From: Pseudomonadota bacterium
Lineage (GTDB): Bacteria > Desulfobacterota > Desulfobacteria > Desulfobacterales > Desulfolunaceae
Assembly: GCA_018818835.1 (NCBI GenBank)
Contig: JAHIRD010000060.1
Location: 62,001-126,000 of the forward strand
Reading direction: 5' to 3'
DNA length: 64,000 nt
Position 1 is the first letter of the stretch; every line of letters begins with the position of its first letter. The position numbers were made by a program, and so were the translations under genes. Shown here piece after piece: positions 43,714-52,343 of the stretch. Below the pieces are notes generated by a model. It worked only from the letters and a program-made list of their open reading frames with translations, did not search any database and was not told the origin of the DNA.

Positions 43714-44424
43714 TCAAAACGGCCAGACATTATCAAAAATCCGCATCATCCATCCCACCTTCTGTTTATCCGCCAGAACACCCCGGCCGGAATATTCAAT
43801 CTGAGCATCGGCGATATAGGTGGATTTAACGTGGTTCATTGCGTCAATATCACCCTGGCGTATCATGCCGGAAACTGTAATAATCTGTGTTTCGTTGTTG
43901 ACCTTCATTTCACGTTTTCCGTAGATTGTGACATTCCGGTTTGGAAAAACTTCGGTGACCCGTGCCGCAATGGATGCCGTTACCTGGCCCATGCGGTCAC
44001 TTGAGCCAGCACCCTTGAAGCTGTTCGCCACAGAGGCTCCGATCAGTTTATCGTTGACATCCAGATCCGGATTTTTGCGTTTCAAGTGACGCATAACCCC
44101 CATAAAATCGGAAACACCAGCATCAATACTTGAATCCCGGCTGGTATTCGTATTCACATCCATGCTTGATGACGTGTTTTCAATGATGTCCACAATGACC
44201 GTATCCCCCACATACCTTGCCTTATTATCTGAAAAAAGCATCTGGGATGATTCGGTCCACAGTGAGCCTTCCTGGGGAATGGGCGGCGCATAAAAAGGTG
44301 CCACTGAGGGTTCCATCTGGATGGCTGGCATTTCTTTGGGGGTGACCTTGAAAGGAAGAACAGCACACCCTGTCATCAAAAGGATCACCAGAACAAGACC
44401 TGCTTTCCCCTGGATTTTATCCAT
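43714..44424 (-). CDS. flgH: Flagellar L-ring lipoprotein FlgH
   Basis: A 236-residue FlgH starting at the ATG at 44424, where AAGGGAG lies 9 bases ahead; a TTG at 44448 would overlap flgA. It has a lipoprotein signal with lipobox LMTGC near residue 19, then GSLWTESSQMLFSDNKARYVGDTVIVDIIE, VTASIAARVTEVFPN and GMIRQGDIDAMNHVKSTYIADAQIEYSG. FlgH forms the outer-membrane L ring. It lies between flgA and flgI, the usual order. Confidence 0.95.
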   Translation of the reverse strand: MDKIQGKAGLVLVILLMTGCAVLPFKVTPKEMPAIQMEPSVAPFYAPPIPQEGSLWTESSQMLFSDNKARYVGDTVIVDIIENTSSSMDVNTNTSRDSSIDAGVSDFMGVMRHLKRKNPDLDVNDKLIGASVANSFKGAGSSDRMGQVTASIAARVTEVFPNRNVTIYGKREMKVNNETQIITVSGMIRQGDIDAMNHVKSTYIADAQIEYSGRGVLADKQKVGWMMRIFDNVWPF

Positions 44425-44444
44425 TTTCCATTTCTCCCTTTTTT

Positions 44445-45416
44445 TCAAAACAAGACCTCCACGGTTTCTGCATCCATAATCCTGGCTGTCATCTTTTTAC
44501 TTGATTTGGAATTTTCAACCAGAATCTGTTCACCCAGAGCACCATCCTCCATAGAAACGCCTGAGGTGGAGATGGTCATACGCGCTGATTTCGCAATGAT
44601 TTTCACACGATCCCCTTTGCGCACCAGGGGAGCTTTCTCGATCATGCTGTTACGAAGGCATCTCCCTTTTCCTATATGGGATCGGGCAATGGATCCTGAT
44701 GCCTCGATTGTTTCATGGAAAATGCCACCAGGAATCTTTGACAGATTTTTTTTCTCAAGACGAAGATCGGATGGTTGAATCAGCTCTCCCCTTAAAATAT
44801 CACGTGAGGCACAAACCACCTGGTCATAGACATCAACCCAACCCGAAAGAAATAATTTCTGACTTTTCTCCAGAGGTACACGGGCGTGAACCGTCAAGGT
44901 CACCCGGCCCTCAATGGAACGCAAATTTCTGTCATCCACAGTAAAACTTTGGGAGCCAAGGGCAATCTGTCGATTTCCCTTGATCGCAAAATCCCTGATC
45001 CGGAAAGATCGTTCGCCTGCTTTTTTCTCGATAAAGGCATAAAACAATTTTTTCATGTCCGATTCTGAAATTTCCTGACAATCCCTTTCAATCATGACCA
45101 TATCGGGGATGCTGATTGTCCATTTTTTATGGGCTATGGGGAACTCCCCTCGGAGTTTTGCCTCAACCATGGAACCGGGAAATCTTCTTTTTTTCCCAGG
45201 CCGGGGAGCAAGGGTAATCATAAGATTCTTTATCTGCTCATAGACCGAGTCTGACCCATGAATATCTGCAATATCTTTGAGGCAAACATCGCTGCCCGGA
45301 ACGTTGCTATAGGACCTGACACGGACAGTCACATCTCTGCCCCCCTCGGCCAGAGACTCCAAAGGAAGGATAATAAAAATAATCAGACTGATAATCCATG
45401 GTTTCACTGTGTTCAT
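44445..45416 (-). CDS. flgA: Flagellar P-ring assembly chaperone FlgA
   Basis: A 323-residue secreted protein with a signal peptide (WIISLIIFIILPLESLAEG) and a C-terminal FlgA/SAF region: VYDQVVCASRDILRGELIQPSDL, GSIARSHIGKGRCLRNSMIE, VRKGDRVKIIAKSARMTIS. FlgA is a periplasmic chaperone for FlgI. It is longer than the E. coli protein (219) through an added N-terminal domain, as in many non-enterics. The ATG at 45416 is used; a GTG three codons earlier is less likely. Confidence 0.92.
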   Translation of the reverse strand: MNTVKPWIISLIIFIILPLESLAEGGRDVTVRVRSYSNVPGSDVCLKDIADIHGSDSVYEQIKNLMITLAPRPGKKRRFPGSMVEAKLRGEFPIAHKKWTISIPDMVMIERDCQEISESDMKKLFYAFIEKKAGERSFRIRDFAIKGNRQIALGSQSFTVDDRNLRSIEGRVTLTVHARVPLEKSQKLFLSGWVDVYDQVVCASRDILRGELIQPSDLRLEKKNLSKIPGGIFHETIEASGSIARSHIGKGRCLRNSMIEKAPLVRKGDRVKIIAKSARMTISTSGVSMEDGALGEQILVENSKSSKKMTARIMDAETVEVLF

Positions 45417-45429
45417 AATAATCACTTAT

Positions 45430-46212
45430 CTATCGTTTGAGACCCGTCGCTGTCTCTAACATCCTGTCTCCGGTAGTCAACGCTTTGGAGTTGGCTTCAT
45501 AAGCCCTCTGTCCTACAATCATGGAGACCATTTCCTCCACAATATCCACATTGGACATTTCCAAGGTCTGATTTGCCAAGGCACCCACCCCATCCACACC
45601 GGGAGTCCCTTCAATGGCATCACCCGACCCTGCCGTGGGTCTCAAAAGATTCTGCCCCATGGCAAAAAGGCCCGCCGGATTGACAAATGTGTAAATGGGT
45701 ATATCCGCCTCTAAAAGCGTCGTGGCATCCTGACCATGGGCTGACAAACGGCCATTGGATTGAAGTGTGACCAGGATGGTCCCCTCGGGGATGGATATTT
45801 CCGGTTGCAGGCGGTCACCATTGGAACTGGTGATAAATCCTTCACTGTCCAAGGTGAAATTTCCTGCACGAGTATACAGTTCCGTATCCCCATGAAGAAC
45901 CTTGAAAAAACCATCGCCCTGGATGGCCATATCCAGATCGTTACCGGTCTGTACATAATCACCCTGGGTGAATATTTTCTGAACACTGGTGGGCTTGACA
46001 CCCATACCGGCCTGAATCCCTGTAGGAATCTGGCCGCCGCCAGGAGTCGTTGCCCCTGCGATCAAAAGGGTCTGATACATCAGATCTTCGAAATTGGAGC
46101 GGCTTTTTTTAAAGCCGGCCGTATTCACGTTTGCGAGATTGTTTGCCACTGTGTCAATATTCAGTTGCTGTGCAGACATCCCTGTTGCCGCCGTCCATAG
46201 TCCTCTGATCAT
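45430..46212 (-). CDS. flgG: Flagellar distal rod protein FlgG
   Basis: A 260-residue FlgG of normal length. It starts MIRGLWTAATGMSAQQLNIDTVANNLANVNTAGFKKSRSNFEDL, has the middle YTRAGNFTLDSEGFI, and ends with LEMSNVDIVEEMVSMIVGQRAYEANSKAL. FlgG forms the distal rod spanning the periplasm. GGAGG lies 5 bases before the ATG. It lies between flgF and flgA in the sigma-54-driven rod/ring operon. Confidence 0.97.
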   Translation of the reverse strand: MIRGLWTAATGMSAQQLNIDTVANNLANVNTAGFKKSRSNFEDLMYQTLLIAGATTPGGGQIPTGIQAGMGVKPTSVQKIFTQGDYVQTGNDLDMAIQGDGFFKVLHGDTELYTRAGNFTLDSEGFITSSNGDRLQPEISIPEGTILVTLQSNGRLSAHGQDATTLLEADIPIYTFVNPAGLFAMGQNLLRPTAGSGDAIEGTPGVDGVGALANQTLEMSNVDIVEEMVSMIVGQRAYEANSKALTTGDRMLETATGLKR

Positions 46213-46306
46213 AAAAACCTCCGTCGATTATGTTAATTCTCCGGCATGATCTTTCATGCGGAATTGATCATTTTATTCTTTTCCAACCCAGGGTTCCCTG
46301 GTTGTG

Positions 46307-46984
46307 TTAGTCTGCAGAGCCGATCCCATTGGCTTCACCATCAAGTTCATCAATGGTTCGCATCATCTTGCTGATGGTCTCGTACATGCGATGGGATTCA
46401 ATCATCTTGGTCATTTCGGTGACAACAGACAGATTGGCCGCTTCAAGACCACCCTGAAAAACCTTCACGTCCTGGGCTGGCTTTTCATCTTGAGCATTCC
46501 CCTCATATCGGTAGTTGTTTGCCTCATCCTTCTTCAACAGGGCGTATGAATCAAAATCCGCCATGGAAAGGTTGTCCACCTGCTCCCCATCTGAGAATAC
46601 TTCACCGGCTTCATTGATAAACACATCGCTTCCAGGAACCGTGATGGGACCGGCGTCGCCCTGGACCAGATCCCCCTTTCCCGTAACAATCTGACCTTGT
46701 GTGTTGAGGGAAAAATTCCCGTTCCGAGTGTATCTAAGACCATTCGGGGTTTCGATTTTAAAGAAACCTTTTCCGGACAAGGCAAGGTCCAGTTTATTTC
46801 CTGTGAGCTGAATATCGCCTGAACTGTGATCCGTAGTAAGGGTTGCCTTCATGGCCTGGTCAAAGGTCAAAATATCTTTTTTAAATCCGGTGGTCCCGGA
46901 ATTGGCCAAATGGTTTGAAATAATTTCGTATTGTCTTTCCTGTCTCAAACCTGCCTGGGTGGCACGGGTCATTTCGAGCAGCAT
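46307..46984 (-). CDS. flgF: Flagellar proximal rod protein FlgF
   Basis: A 225-residue rod protein. The ATG at 46984 is taken as the start: AAAGGAGAG lies 6 bases ahead, and a sigma-54 promoter at 47018-47034 lies inside a longer frame that would open at 47050. It has NHLANSGTTGFKKDILTFDQAM, LRYTRNGNFSLNTQGQI and ANLSVVTEMTKMIESHRMYE, as in FlgF/FlgG-type basal rod proteins. Its place ahead of flgG supports FlgF. It opens the flgF-flgG-flgA-flgH-flgI-flgJ operon. Confidence 0.93.
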   Translation of the reverse strand: MLLEMTRATQAGLRQERQYEIISNHLANSGTTGFKKDILTFDQAMKATLTTDHSSGDIQLTGNKLDLALSGKGFFKIETPNGLRYTRNGNFSLNTQGQIVTGKGDLVQGDAGPITVPGSDVFINEAGEVFSDGEQVDNLSMADFDSYALLKKDEANNYRYEGNAQDEKPAQDVKVFQGGLEAANLSVVTEMTKMIESHRMYETISKMMRTIDELDGEANGIGSAD

Positions 46985-47017
46985 TTTTTTCTCTCCTTTG
47001 CTGTATAAACAGCTGGG

Positions 47018-47034
47018 TTGCAACATAAATGCCA
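47018..47034 (-). promoter_or_regulatory. Sigma-54 promoter of the flgF-flgJ operon
   Basis: On the minus strand TGGCATTTATGTTGCAA fits TGGCAC-N5-TTGCW closely; on the plus strand GC is at 47020-47021 and CC at 47032-47033, exactly 10 bases apart. Transcription would start near 47008, leaving a 24-base leader that contains the flgF ribosome site. This fixes the flgF start and implies activation by a FlrC/FleQ-type regulator. Confidence 0.82.
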
Positions 47035-47420
47035 GAAAAAAATAAAGCACGGGGTACGATGTTGGTTATGTGAATTAATTAAGCATGTTAAAAGACGAAC
47101 GCCCAGCATTGCCATGGTCTTGTTTCATGGATCAGGGAGGTAAAACCATAGAATTCGTCAAACATTTGACATCAGGAAGGTCTGTACGGGGGAAATCTTT
47201 GCCGGGTCATGGCGTTTTTTTGATTTTATAAAAAAAAACAGGGTCAGGCAGGGGCAAAATACGATAATATCTTATTATATAAGTTTGTTATAAAATATTC
47301 CACAAAGGATGGTTATTCAGACAAAGAAGGAGGAAAATACCGTTTGTTGGCCTTTGGCCCAACAGCCGCAATGAAGAAGCTTTTTGACAGTATACAGACG
47401 GCGGGTTTGATCTTTTTATC
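47035..47420. other. Intergenic region between flgF promoter and a small gene
   Basis: Holds no open frame of note. An imperfect inverted repeat at 47346-47363 (GTTGG and CCAAC arms) lies downstream of the small minus-strand gene but has no T-tract. The stretch 47210-47330 is very AT-rich and contains runs of A and T. I see no other recognisable element. Confidence 0.5.
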
Positions 47421-47612
47421 CTAAAGAGTTGTTGAGTACCCTTCGCGTTTCAGAGGACTGCTCCATTCATTGATGATGGGCCATTCCTGACGCCGATCGC
47501 AACCGCTTCGTCGTTCATTGTTTTTATCCATGGTCACATAGGATTTTCGACGATCCCCACCCTCGCGCTGGCCGGATTGACGGGGCAATGTCATGTCCTT
47601 GTTCTCGTCCAT
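47421..47612 (-). CDS. Small hydrophilic protein with repeated GGDRR/GCDRR motif
   Basis: A 63-residue, very hydrophilic protein with two similar basic motifs, REGGDRRKSY and ERRSGCDRRQEW, and no membrane segment. GGAGGT lies 4 bases before the ATG, which supports translation. Similar R-R-x-G-x-D-R-R boxes occur in other small bacterial proteins and at the N-termini of PilZ-type proteins, but no function is assigned. It is divergent from the PilZ-like gene across about 400 bases. Confidence 0.65.
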   Translation of the reverse strand: MDENKDMTLPRQSGQREGGDRRKSYVTMDKNNERRSGCDRRQEWPIINEWSSPLKREGYSTTL

Positions 47613-48011
47613 AGGAACCTCCGGAATAAAACCTGGTGTTAAAGTTCATAGTTTGTGAGTGTTTGCACGTATCACCGTGCTTTGATTAATTTTTAAAAAA
47701 ATTATACGTCAATGTTACCTGTCTGTCAATTCCCAAGAATGACAAAATCGTGATGGCGTTGCAAAAAGGTTCATAGCCATCAGCCGACGTTATACGGGTT
47801 CATCAATCTTGAATAACTTAAAAAAATATGTTATATTTTCATTGAGGTTTTATTCACGACTGCCCACGTTCAGATACGATTCATTTCAACGATCATTGAC
47901 CGTTTCGAAAATAGATTTCACCCACGATTTCGTCCTCCTTTTCCAAACAAAACGATTAAACCTTTTTTATGAATTTTTTAAGGTTTTTATCATTCAGCCA
48001 AGGAGGTGTTT
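47613..48011. other. Intergenic region between divergent small genes
   Basis: AT-rich. It must hold promoters for the 63-residue gene and for the PilZ-like gene, but no -35/-10 pair is convincing. A weak sigma-28-like arrangement (AAAAGGTT, 11 bases, GCCGACGT at 47764-47790) matches only part of the consensus. Confidence 0.45.
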
Positions 48012-48305
48012 ATGAGCATCTATCAAAATCAACGAAAGAGTTCACGGACAAGCATTGGGGGGAAAATTAATTACTCCCGAAATGAGCAAGGCGATACTTA
48101 TGAAGCGCGATTATGTGACAGCTGTGCCCAAGGCATGGGGTTGATATCAACCTTTCCCTATCTTCGGGAAACAACACTTTTTCTGAAATCCAAAAACTTG
48201 GATGATACGATGATTCAGAAAGCAGTCGTGGCATGGAGCCGCCCGGACCGAAAGTTTAATAAGCACACTCCCCGGTATAAGATCGGTGTTAAACTTATCC
48301 AGTGA
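48012..48305 (+). CDS. PilZ-like domain protein
   Basis: A 97-residue single-domain protein. It has the PilZ-type c-di-GMP signature at the N-terminus, R-x3-R (QRKSSR), and, after one strand, CDSCAQGMGL, where the family has D/N-x-S-x-x-G; the serine is replaced by cysteine. It ends VVAWSRP and YKIGVKLIQ, the usual last strands. PilZ proteins bind cyclic di-GMP and often adjust flagellar motility. AAGGAGG lies 5 bases before the ATG; a GTG at 48006 is too close to it. Whether the altered motif still binds c-di-GMP is unknown. Confidence 0.75.
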   Translation: MSIYQNQRKSSRTSIGGKINYSRNEQGDTYEARLCDSCAQGMGLISTFPYLRETTLFLKSKNLDDTMIQKAVVAWSRPDRKFNKHTPRYKIGVKLIQ

Positions 48306-48411
48306 GACGTGCTGGACAGGATATGCCTGTTGGCGAGCAAAAACATTCGTACTCGAAAGGATACAAACGAGTGTTGCTATTGTTTCATGTTTTGAATCCA
48401 TTTAGCACTAT

Positions 48412-48440
48412 ATGGGACTTATACGCCTCATAAGTCCCAT
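48412..48440. terminator. Inverted repeat between convergent genes
   Basis: ATGGGACTTAT (48412-48422) and ATAAGTCCCAT (48430-48440) form a perfect 11-bp stem with a 7-base loop. It lies between the 3' ends of the plus-strand PilZ-like gene and the minus-strand CapA-like gene, where a two-way terminator would be expected, but neither side has a clear T-tract. Confidence 0.5.
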
Positions 48441-48483
48441 GTTCCCTATGCGACAGCATCACCAGAGGGACACAGAGAAGCAT

Positions 48484-49536
48484 TTAGGGGGTCTCATCCA
48501 TCACCGGTTGAAATTCATCGTTGATCCTGTATGTCATGGTTTGAACATCCGAAATGCTTTTTTCCTCAATGGTGACCGCAAGAACCATCCCGTGTCTGTT
48601 TATCTCATCCGTCATATCAAAAATCAGATTACCCAGAGAAAATGCAATGTATTTTCCCTGGTAAATTTCAACAGGCTGAATCACATGGGGATGGTGACCC
48701 ACCACCAGATCAGCACCAAGATCCACAGCACGATGTGCAAAATACAATTGGTTGGTGTTTGTGGGCTCCGACTCGTTTTCTGTACCAAAATGGAATGACA
48801 CAATCACCAGATCCGCCATTGATCGTGCCTTATCAATACCTGTTTCAAGGGTTTCATCCGTCAACCACGCCACGCCGGTATTGTCGCCTTGGGCCTCCCA
48901 GACCGGGAGCCCCACCCGTGTAAACGAAATAAATGCAATGGAAACGCTATCGTCATCATTCTTGGACCTGAACGTACAAACAACGGGATCATAGGCTTCC
49001 TGTTCGTTAAATCCGCCGCCCAAATCCATCAGATTGTTCGCCCTCAACGTATTGATGGAATCCTGAAACGCAATTTTACCATAATCAAAGGCATGGTTGT
49101 TGGCAATGGATACCAGATCAATGCCTGCATCAACCAATGCATTAACTGACGTGGGATCGGCGCGAAATTTCGGTCCTATTTTTGTTTTCAGCTCTTCTCC
49201 GAGATCTGAAATCACATTCTCGAGATTCACGAAAGAAAGATCAGCGCTCCTGAATACATCTGCGATGGTCTCAGTCAGAAAAGTATAATCCCCGTTTTTT
49301 TCATTTTCAATAAATAAACCCACCTCCCGTGACATCATGACATCTCCACCAAAAATCAGGCGGACCTGATGGTTGTTCATGGAAAATTCAGCTGGGACGG
49401 TTTTAGGCAGGGGAGTGATGACTACCTCATCACATCCTGATACAAAAAAAGCAATAAGCATTAAAAGAATGGGCAGCGTGGTCAATCGCTTAAAAATTCG
49501 AAAAAACAACCCCTCATCATAGTCGTGGACATGCAT
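48484..49536 (-). CDS. CapA/PgsA-family lipoprotein (metallophosphatase-like)
   Basis: A 350-residue protein with a lipobox (FVSGC) after a hydrophobic segment and a CapA-type domain: LIFGGDVMMSREV, FVNLENVISD, SIANNHAFDYG, FHFGTENESEPT, VDLGADLVVGHHPHVIQPVEIYQGKYIAFSLGNLIFD. The paired His/Asp/Asn residues match the calcineurin-like metal centre of poly-gamma-glutamate capsule protein CapA. Homologues are common outside capsule loci with unknown roles, and no other capsule gene is nearby. ATG at 49536 follows GAGGTG; a TTG at 49554 is weaker. Confidence 0.85.
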   Translation of the reverse strand: MHVHDYDEGLFFRIFKRLTTLPILLMLIAFFVSGCDEVVITPLPKTVPAEFSMNNHQVRLIFGGDVMMSREVGLFIENEKNGDYTFLTETIADVFRSADLSFVNLENVISDLGEELKTKIGPKFRADPTSVNALVDAGIDLVSIANNHAFDYGKIAFQDSINTLRANNLMDLGGGFNEQEAYDPVVCTFRSKNDDDSVSIAFISFTRVGLPVWEAQGDNTGVAWLTDETLETGIDKARSMADLVIVSFHFGTENESEPTNTNQLYFAHRAVDLGADLVVGHHPHVIQPVEIYQGKYIAFSLGNLIFDMTDEINRHGMVLAVTIEEKSISDVQTMTYRINDEFQPVMDETP

Positions 49537-49963
49537 TTTTTCACCTCGCTTCAAACCGTTGACAATTGAGTAAAAAACGTGAATTCCTCTTCACAGATCC
49601 AAGGCGTCTTGTTGCGACGGGCATTAGAAAACACCATAATACACCATTATAACTATTTTTTTTACATATAACCACAATACACAAATTTGGCAAGAACCGT
49701 TTTTTTATATTTTACGAATGCTAAATAAGTCATCCATAAATCTATATCACAAACCGGGCTGACCTTTGATTTTCAAAGCATTGACGGCATATGATATTGC
49801 GCTGTAAAAATACGAACGTTCGCTCTTTTTTCTTGACAACAATCTTGTCGGGCCGTAGTATCAAAAAGATCAAAAAGGGGATAATCACCACATGATGCTG
49901 GTGATTTTTACATGCGATAACTTTTATTAAAAAATAAACCATGAATCAGATAAGGGAGGTAAG

Positions 49964-50869
49964 ATGAAAATCGACGATATCCGCAAAGTGCTGATACTGG
50001 GTTCCGGAACCATGGGGCAACAGATCGGAATTCTATGCGCTTTCCATGGCTATGATGTGGTTCTATATGATTTGAAACAAGAAATCCTTGACAACGCCTT
50101 TGAGCGCATCAAACGAAAAGCCCCAAAACTAGCGATAACATACCAGTTCAATGCCGAACAGACCCAAAAAGCCCTTTCGCGAATCAGCATGAGCACCAAC
50201 CCCGAAGAGGCTGCAATGAACGTTGATATCATCAGCGAATCCGTACCTGAAGATCCAAAACTCAAAGGGAAAATCTTTGCACAGTTTCATGCCATCTGCG
50301 ATAAAAACACAATTTTCACAACAAACACCTCGTCTCTGTTACCCTCCCAGTTCGCCGATGCCTGTGGACGACCCGAAAAACTCTGTGCCCTTCATTTTCA
50401 TGATACAACCATGACCAAAGTGGTGGATGTCATGCCGCACCCCGGAACATCCCAGGAAACCATCGAACTGGTGACGGATTTTGCCGAAAGAATCGGTCAG
50501 ATTGCCATTGTTCTCAACAAAGAGCATAACGGCTATGTTTTCAATAACATGTTCATGGCCCTACTGGATTCAGCCCTGGCCCTTGCTTCAAAAAATGTGA
50601 CATCAGTTATGGAAATCGACCGGGCCTGGATGGGTGTCATGCATACCATGATCGGGCCGTTCGGCTTGATGGACAGCGTGGGTATCGATACGGTTTACAA
50701 AATTACGAATTATTGGGCCGAGTTGCTCGACCATCCCCAGGCGAAAGCCAATGCAGCCTTTCTCAAAGTTTATGTTGATCAGGGAAAACTGGGCTTGAAA
50801 ACCGGAGAAGGTTTCTACACATATCCTGCGCCGGACTATGCCAAGCCGACCTTTGTTTCTGGAAAATAA
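49964..50869 (+). CDS. 3-hydroxyacyl-CoA dehydrogenase family protein, atypical active site
   Basis: A 301-residue protein with the NAD loop VLILGSGTMGQQIG (near residue 10), SESVPEDPKLK, NTSSLLPSQFAD, and the C-terminal 3HCDH domain (NNMFMALLDSALAL, GPFGLMDSVGIDTVY, GKLGLKTGEGFYTYP). Normal enzymes have H-F-F-N-P and a catalytic Glu twelve residues after the His. Here the stretch reads HFHDTTMTKVVDV: N-P is lost, one residue is missing, and Asp stands at the Glu position. It may use a different substrate or be weakly active. GGGAGGT precedes the ATG. No beta-oxidation partners are adjacent. Confidence 0.85.
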   Translation: MKIDDIRKVLILGSGTMGQQIGILCAFHGYDVVLYDLKQEILDNAFERIKRKAPKLAITYQFNAEQTQKALSRISMSTNPEEAAMNVDIISESVPEDPKLKGKIFAQFHAICDKNTIFTTNTSSLLPSQFADACGRPEKLCALHFHDTTMTKVVDVMPHPGTSQETIELVTDFAERIGQIAIVLNKEHNGYVFNNMFMALLDSALALASKNVTSVMEIDRAWMGVMHTMIGPFGLMDSVGIDTVYKITNYWAELLDHPQAKANAAFLKVYVDQGKLGLKTGEGFYTYPAPDYAKPTFVSGK

Positions 50870-50991
50870 TAAAACGAGGCCCCACACCCGGGATATAGAG
50901 ACCTGTGTTGGGTTCGCACCCTCTGACAAGGGCTTTGCCATGGGTGTGGAAAAAGGTCAGTTACTACGGATTGGTGCTGATGTGACAATCA

Positions 50992-51064
50992 CGCCCACCG
51001 CCAATGAACTCTCTTAAAATTGGCGTGGGCGAGTTTGCAGGCAGTCCCGTTGAAACCTGCAAAC
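50992..51064. repeat. Two adjacent stem-loops between convergent genes
   Basis: The first pairs CGCCCACCGCCAAT (50992-51005) with ATTGGCGTGGGCG (51019-51031), perfect apart from one bulged base. The second pairs GTTTGCAGG (51033-51041) with CCTGCAAAC (51056-51064), a perfect 9-bp stem. They are one base apart and lie between the 3' ends of the dehydrogenase gene and the esterase gene. A run of A follows the second on the plus strand, so neither is a standard intrinsic terminator. Confidence 0.65.
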
Positions 51065-51131
51065 AAAAAAAGGACAGCACACTTTGTTGATAAACATAGT
51101 ACAAAGATAACATTAATGTTTTATTCGTTTT

Positions 51132-52343
51132 TTACATAAGCGGGTTATTTTTCAGGAATTGAAGCATATCAATCTCGCGATCAATACCATCCGGAGGCCT
51201 ATTGTAAACACCATCTGGCCAACGCGCATGATTCACAATACTTAGACAAACATCTCCGAATGGAGCCGTATCGCAATCCCCTATAGGGCATCCCCCGCTA
51301 TAATCAGTACATTCGGGGGCAATGGCATCAAGTGAGGCAACAGAACCACTTTCTATTCCGCCAAGTCGAACCGCTGTTATATGCAATCCAACCTCTGTTG
51401 CCTGGGCGATCCATTGATCTGTTGTATATCCTGGCTCTGTGGAAAAGCACATCGCCTGCACAGCATCACAAGCAACAGCCCCATCAGAGGATCGATAAAT
51501 TATTTGAATGGGTACGGTCGAGGCCGGAATAGTCATATTACACGATGAACTCCCATCATTTGTGGTTTCTTTAAATGGATCCCAACTGATATCCCCAAAA
51601 GGACTGGCGGAGGCAAAAACCGCAGCAGCCGCTACCCGATTGCCACCGCCTGTAGGCGTTGTGTTACGGGCAATCGCATAAAACTGGCTGAAAAAGGCAC
51701 CATTTGACCAACCGGAAACGTATATCCTGTCTGTATCCACCATACCCTCTTGAACAAGATCATCAATCAGCGCATCGACATTTGCAATATCAGGATTTTT
51801 AGACGGTGAATTTAGATCTCGATAATAAAAATCGTGGTGACGTCCATCTCTGGGCTTTGCCGTTGGGAATCTAAGATTTCGGCCCTGTACCGACACCAGT
51901 ATAAATCCCGGACGATCAGGATCTCCTGTCAAATCGAATGAATCGGCCTTGTTAATAAGGTCTGTTTCCGTCGCGGCCAGGTCTGCAGAGCCATCTCCCC
52001 CAGGATGAAACCAAAGTAACAAGGGGCGTTTCGACGAAATAGAAACACCTGGTGGACGATGAATACAAGCATGACGTGTAAAACCGAGTATAGTCTGGGT
52101 TAGGCGCTCATCCCATAGGGCTAAATCACAGTTTGGCGTCATTGTAGGTGTTTCAATCATTGTCATATGTAACTCTGATGCAACACGTGTACAGACTGTA
52201 TCGGATGAACAAGCAGGAAGTGGCGCACGTAGACCAGTAGACGCATTGCACAGTGCCTCTGGAGTCGTAGACCAACCACCATCACTACCACTGCAACTAA
52301 CCAATACTAAACAGGATAGAATGATCATTAATAAATTGCGCAT
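51132..52343 (-). CDS. Lipoprotein esterase, PHB-depolymerase-like alpha/beta hydrolase
   Basis: A 403-residue secreted lipoprotein: hydrophobic N-terminus, lipobox LVSCSGS, then an alpha/beta-hydrolase fold with LLLWFHPGGDGSAD (oxyanion region), the nucleophile elbow VSGWSNGAFFSQF, and a late His in SIVNHARWPDG. The pattern is that of LpqC/PHB-depolymerase-type esterases. Several Cys pairs suggest disulphides outside the cytoplasm. The ATG at 52343 follows GGAGA; a TTG at 52355 lies inside that site. The substrate is unknown. Confidence 0.78.
   Translation of the reverse strand: MRNLLMIILSCLVLVSCSGSDGGWSTTPEALCNASTGLRAPLPACSSDTVCTRVASELHMTMIETPTMTPNCDLALWDERLTQTILGFTRHACIHRPPGVSISSKRPLLLWFHPGGDGSADLAATETDLINKADSFDLTGDPDRPGFILVSVQGRNLRFPTAKPRDGRHHDFYYRDLNSPSKNPDIANVDALIDDLVQEGMVDTDRIYVSGWSNGAFFSQFYAIARNTTPTGGGNRVAAAAVFASASPFGDISWDPFKETTNDGSSSCNMTIPASTVPIQIIYRSSDGAVACDAVQAMCFSTEPGYTTDQWIAQATEVGLHITAVRLGGIESGSVASLDAIAPECTDYSGGCPIGDCDTAPFGDVCLSIVNHARWPDGVYNRPPDGIDREIDMLQFLKNNPLM

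Noticed and set aside
46985-47050. N-terminal extension of FlgF with a hydrophobic segment
   Set aside because: The sigma-54 promoter and the ribosome site both lie downstream of 47050, so this part is not transcribed from that promoter.
47764-47790. Sigma-28 promoter ahead of the PilZ-like gene
   Set aside because: Only about 11 of 16 positions match and it lies over 200 bases from the start; below the level I would call.
49742-49942. 66-codon minus-strand frame upstream of the dehydrogenase gene
   Set aside because: AT-rich promoter region, no ribosome site, low-complexity hydrophobic/basic composition.
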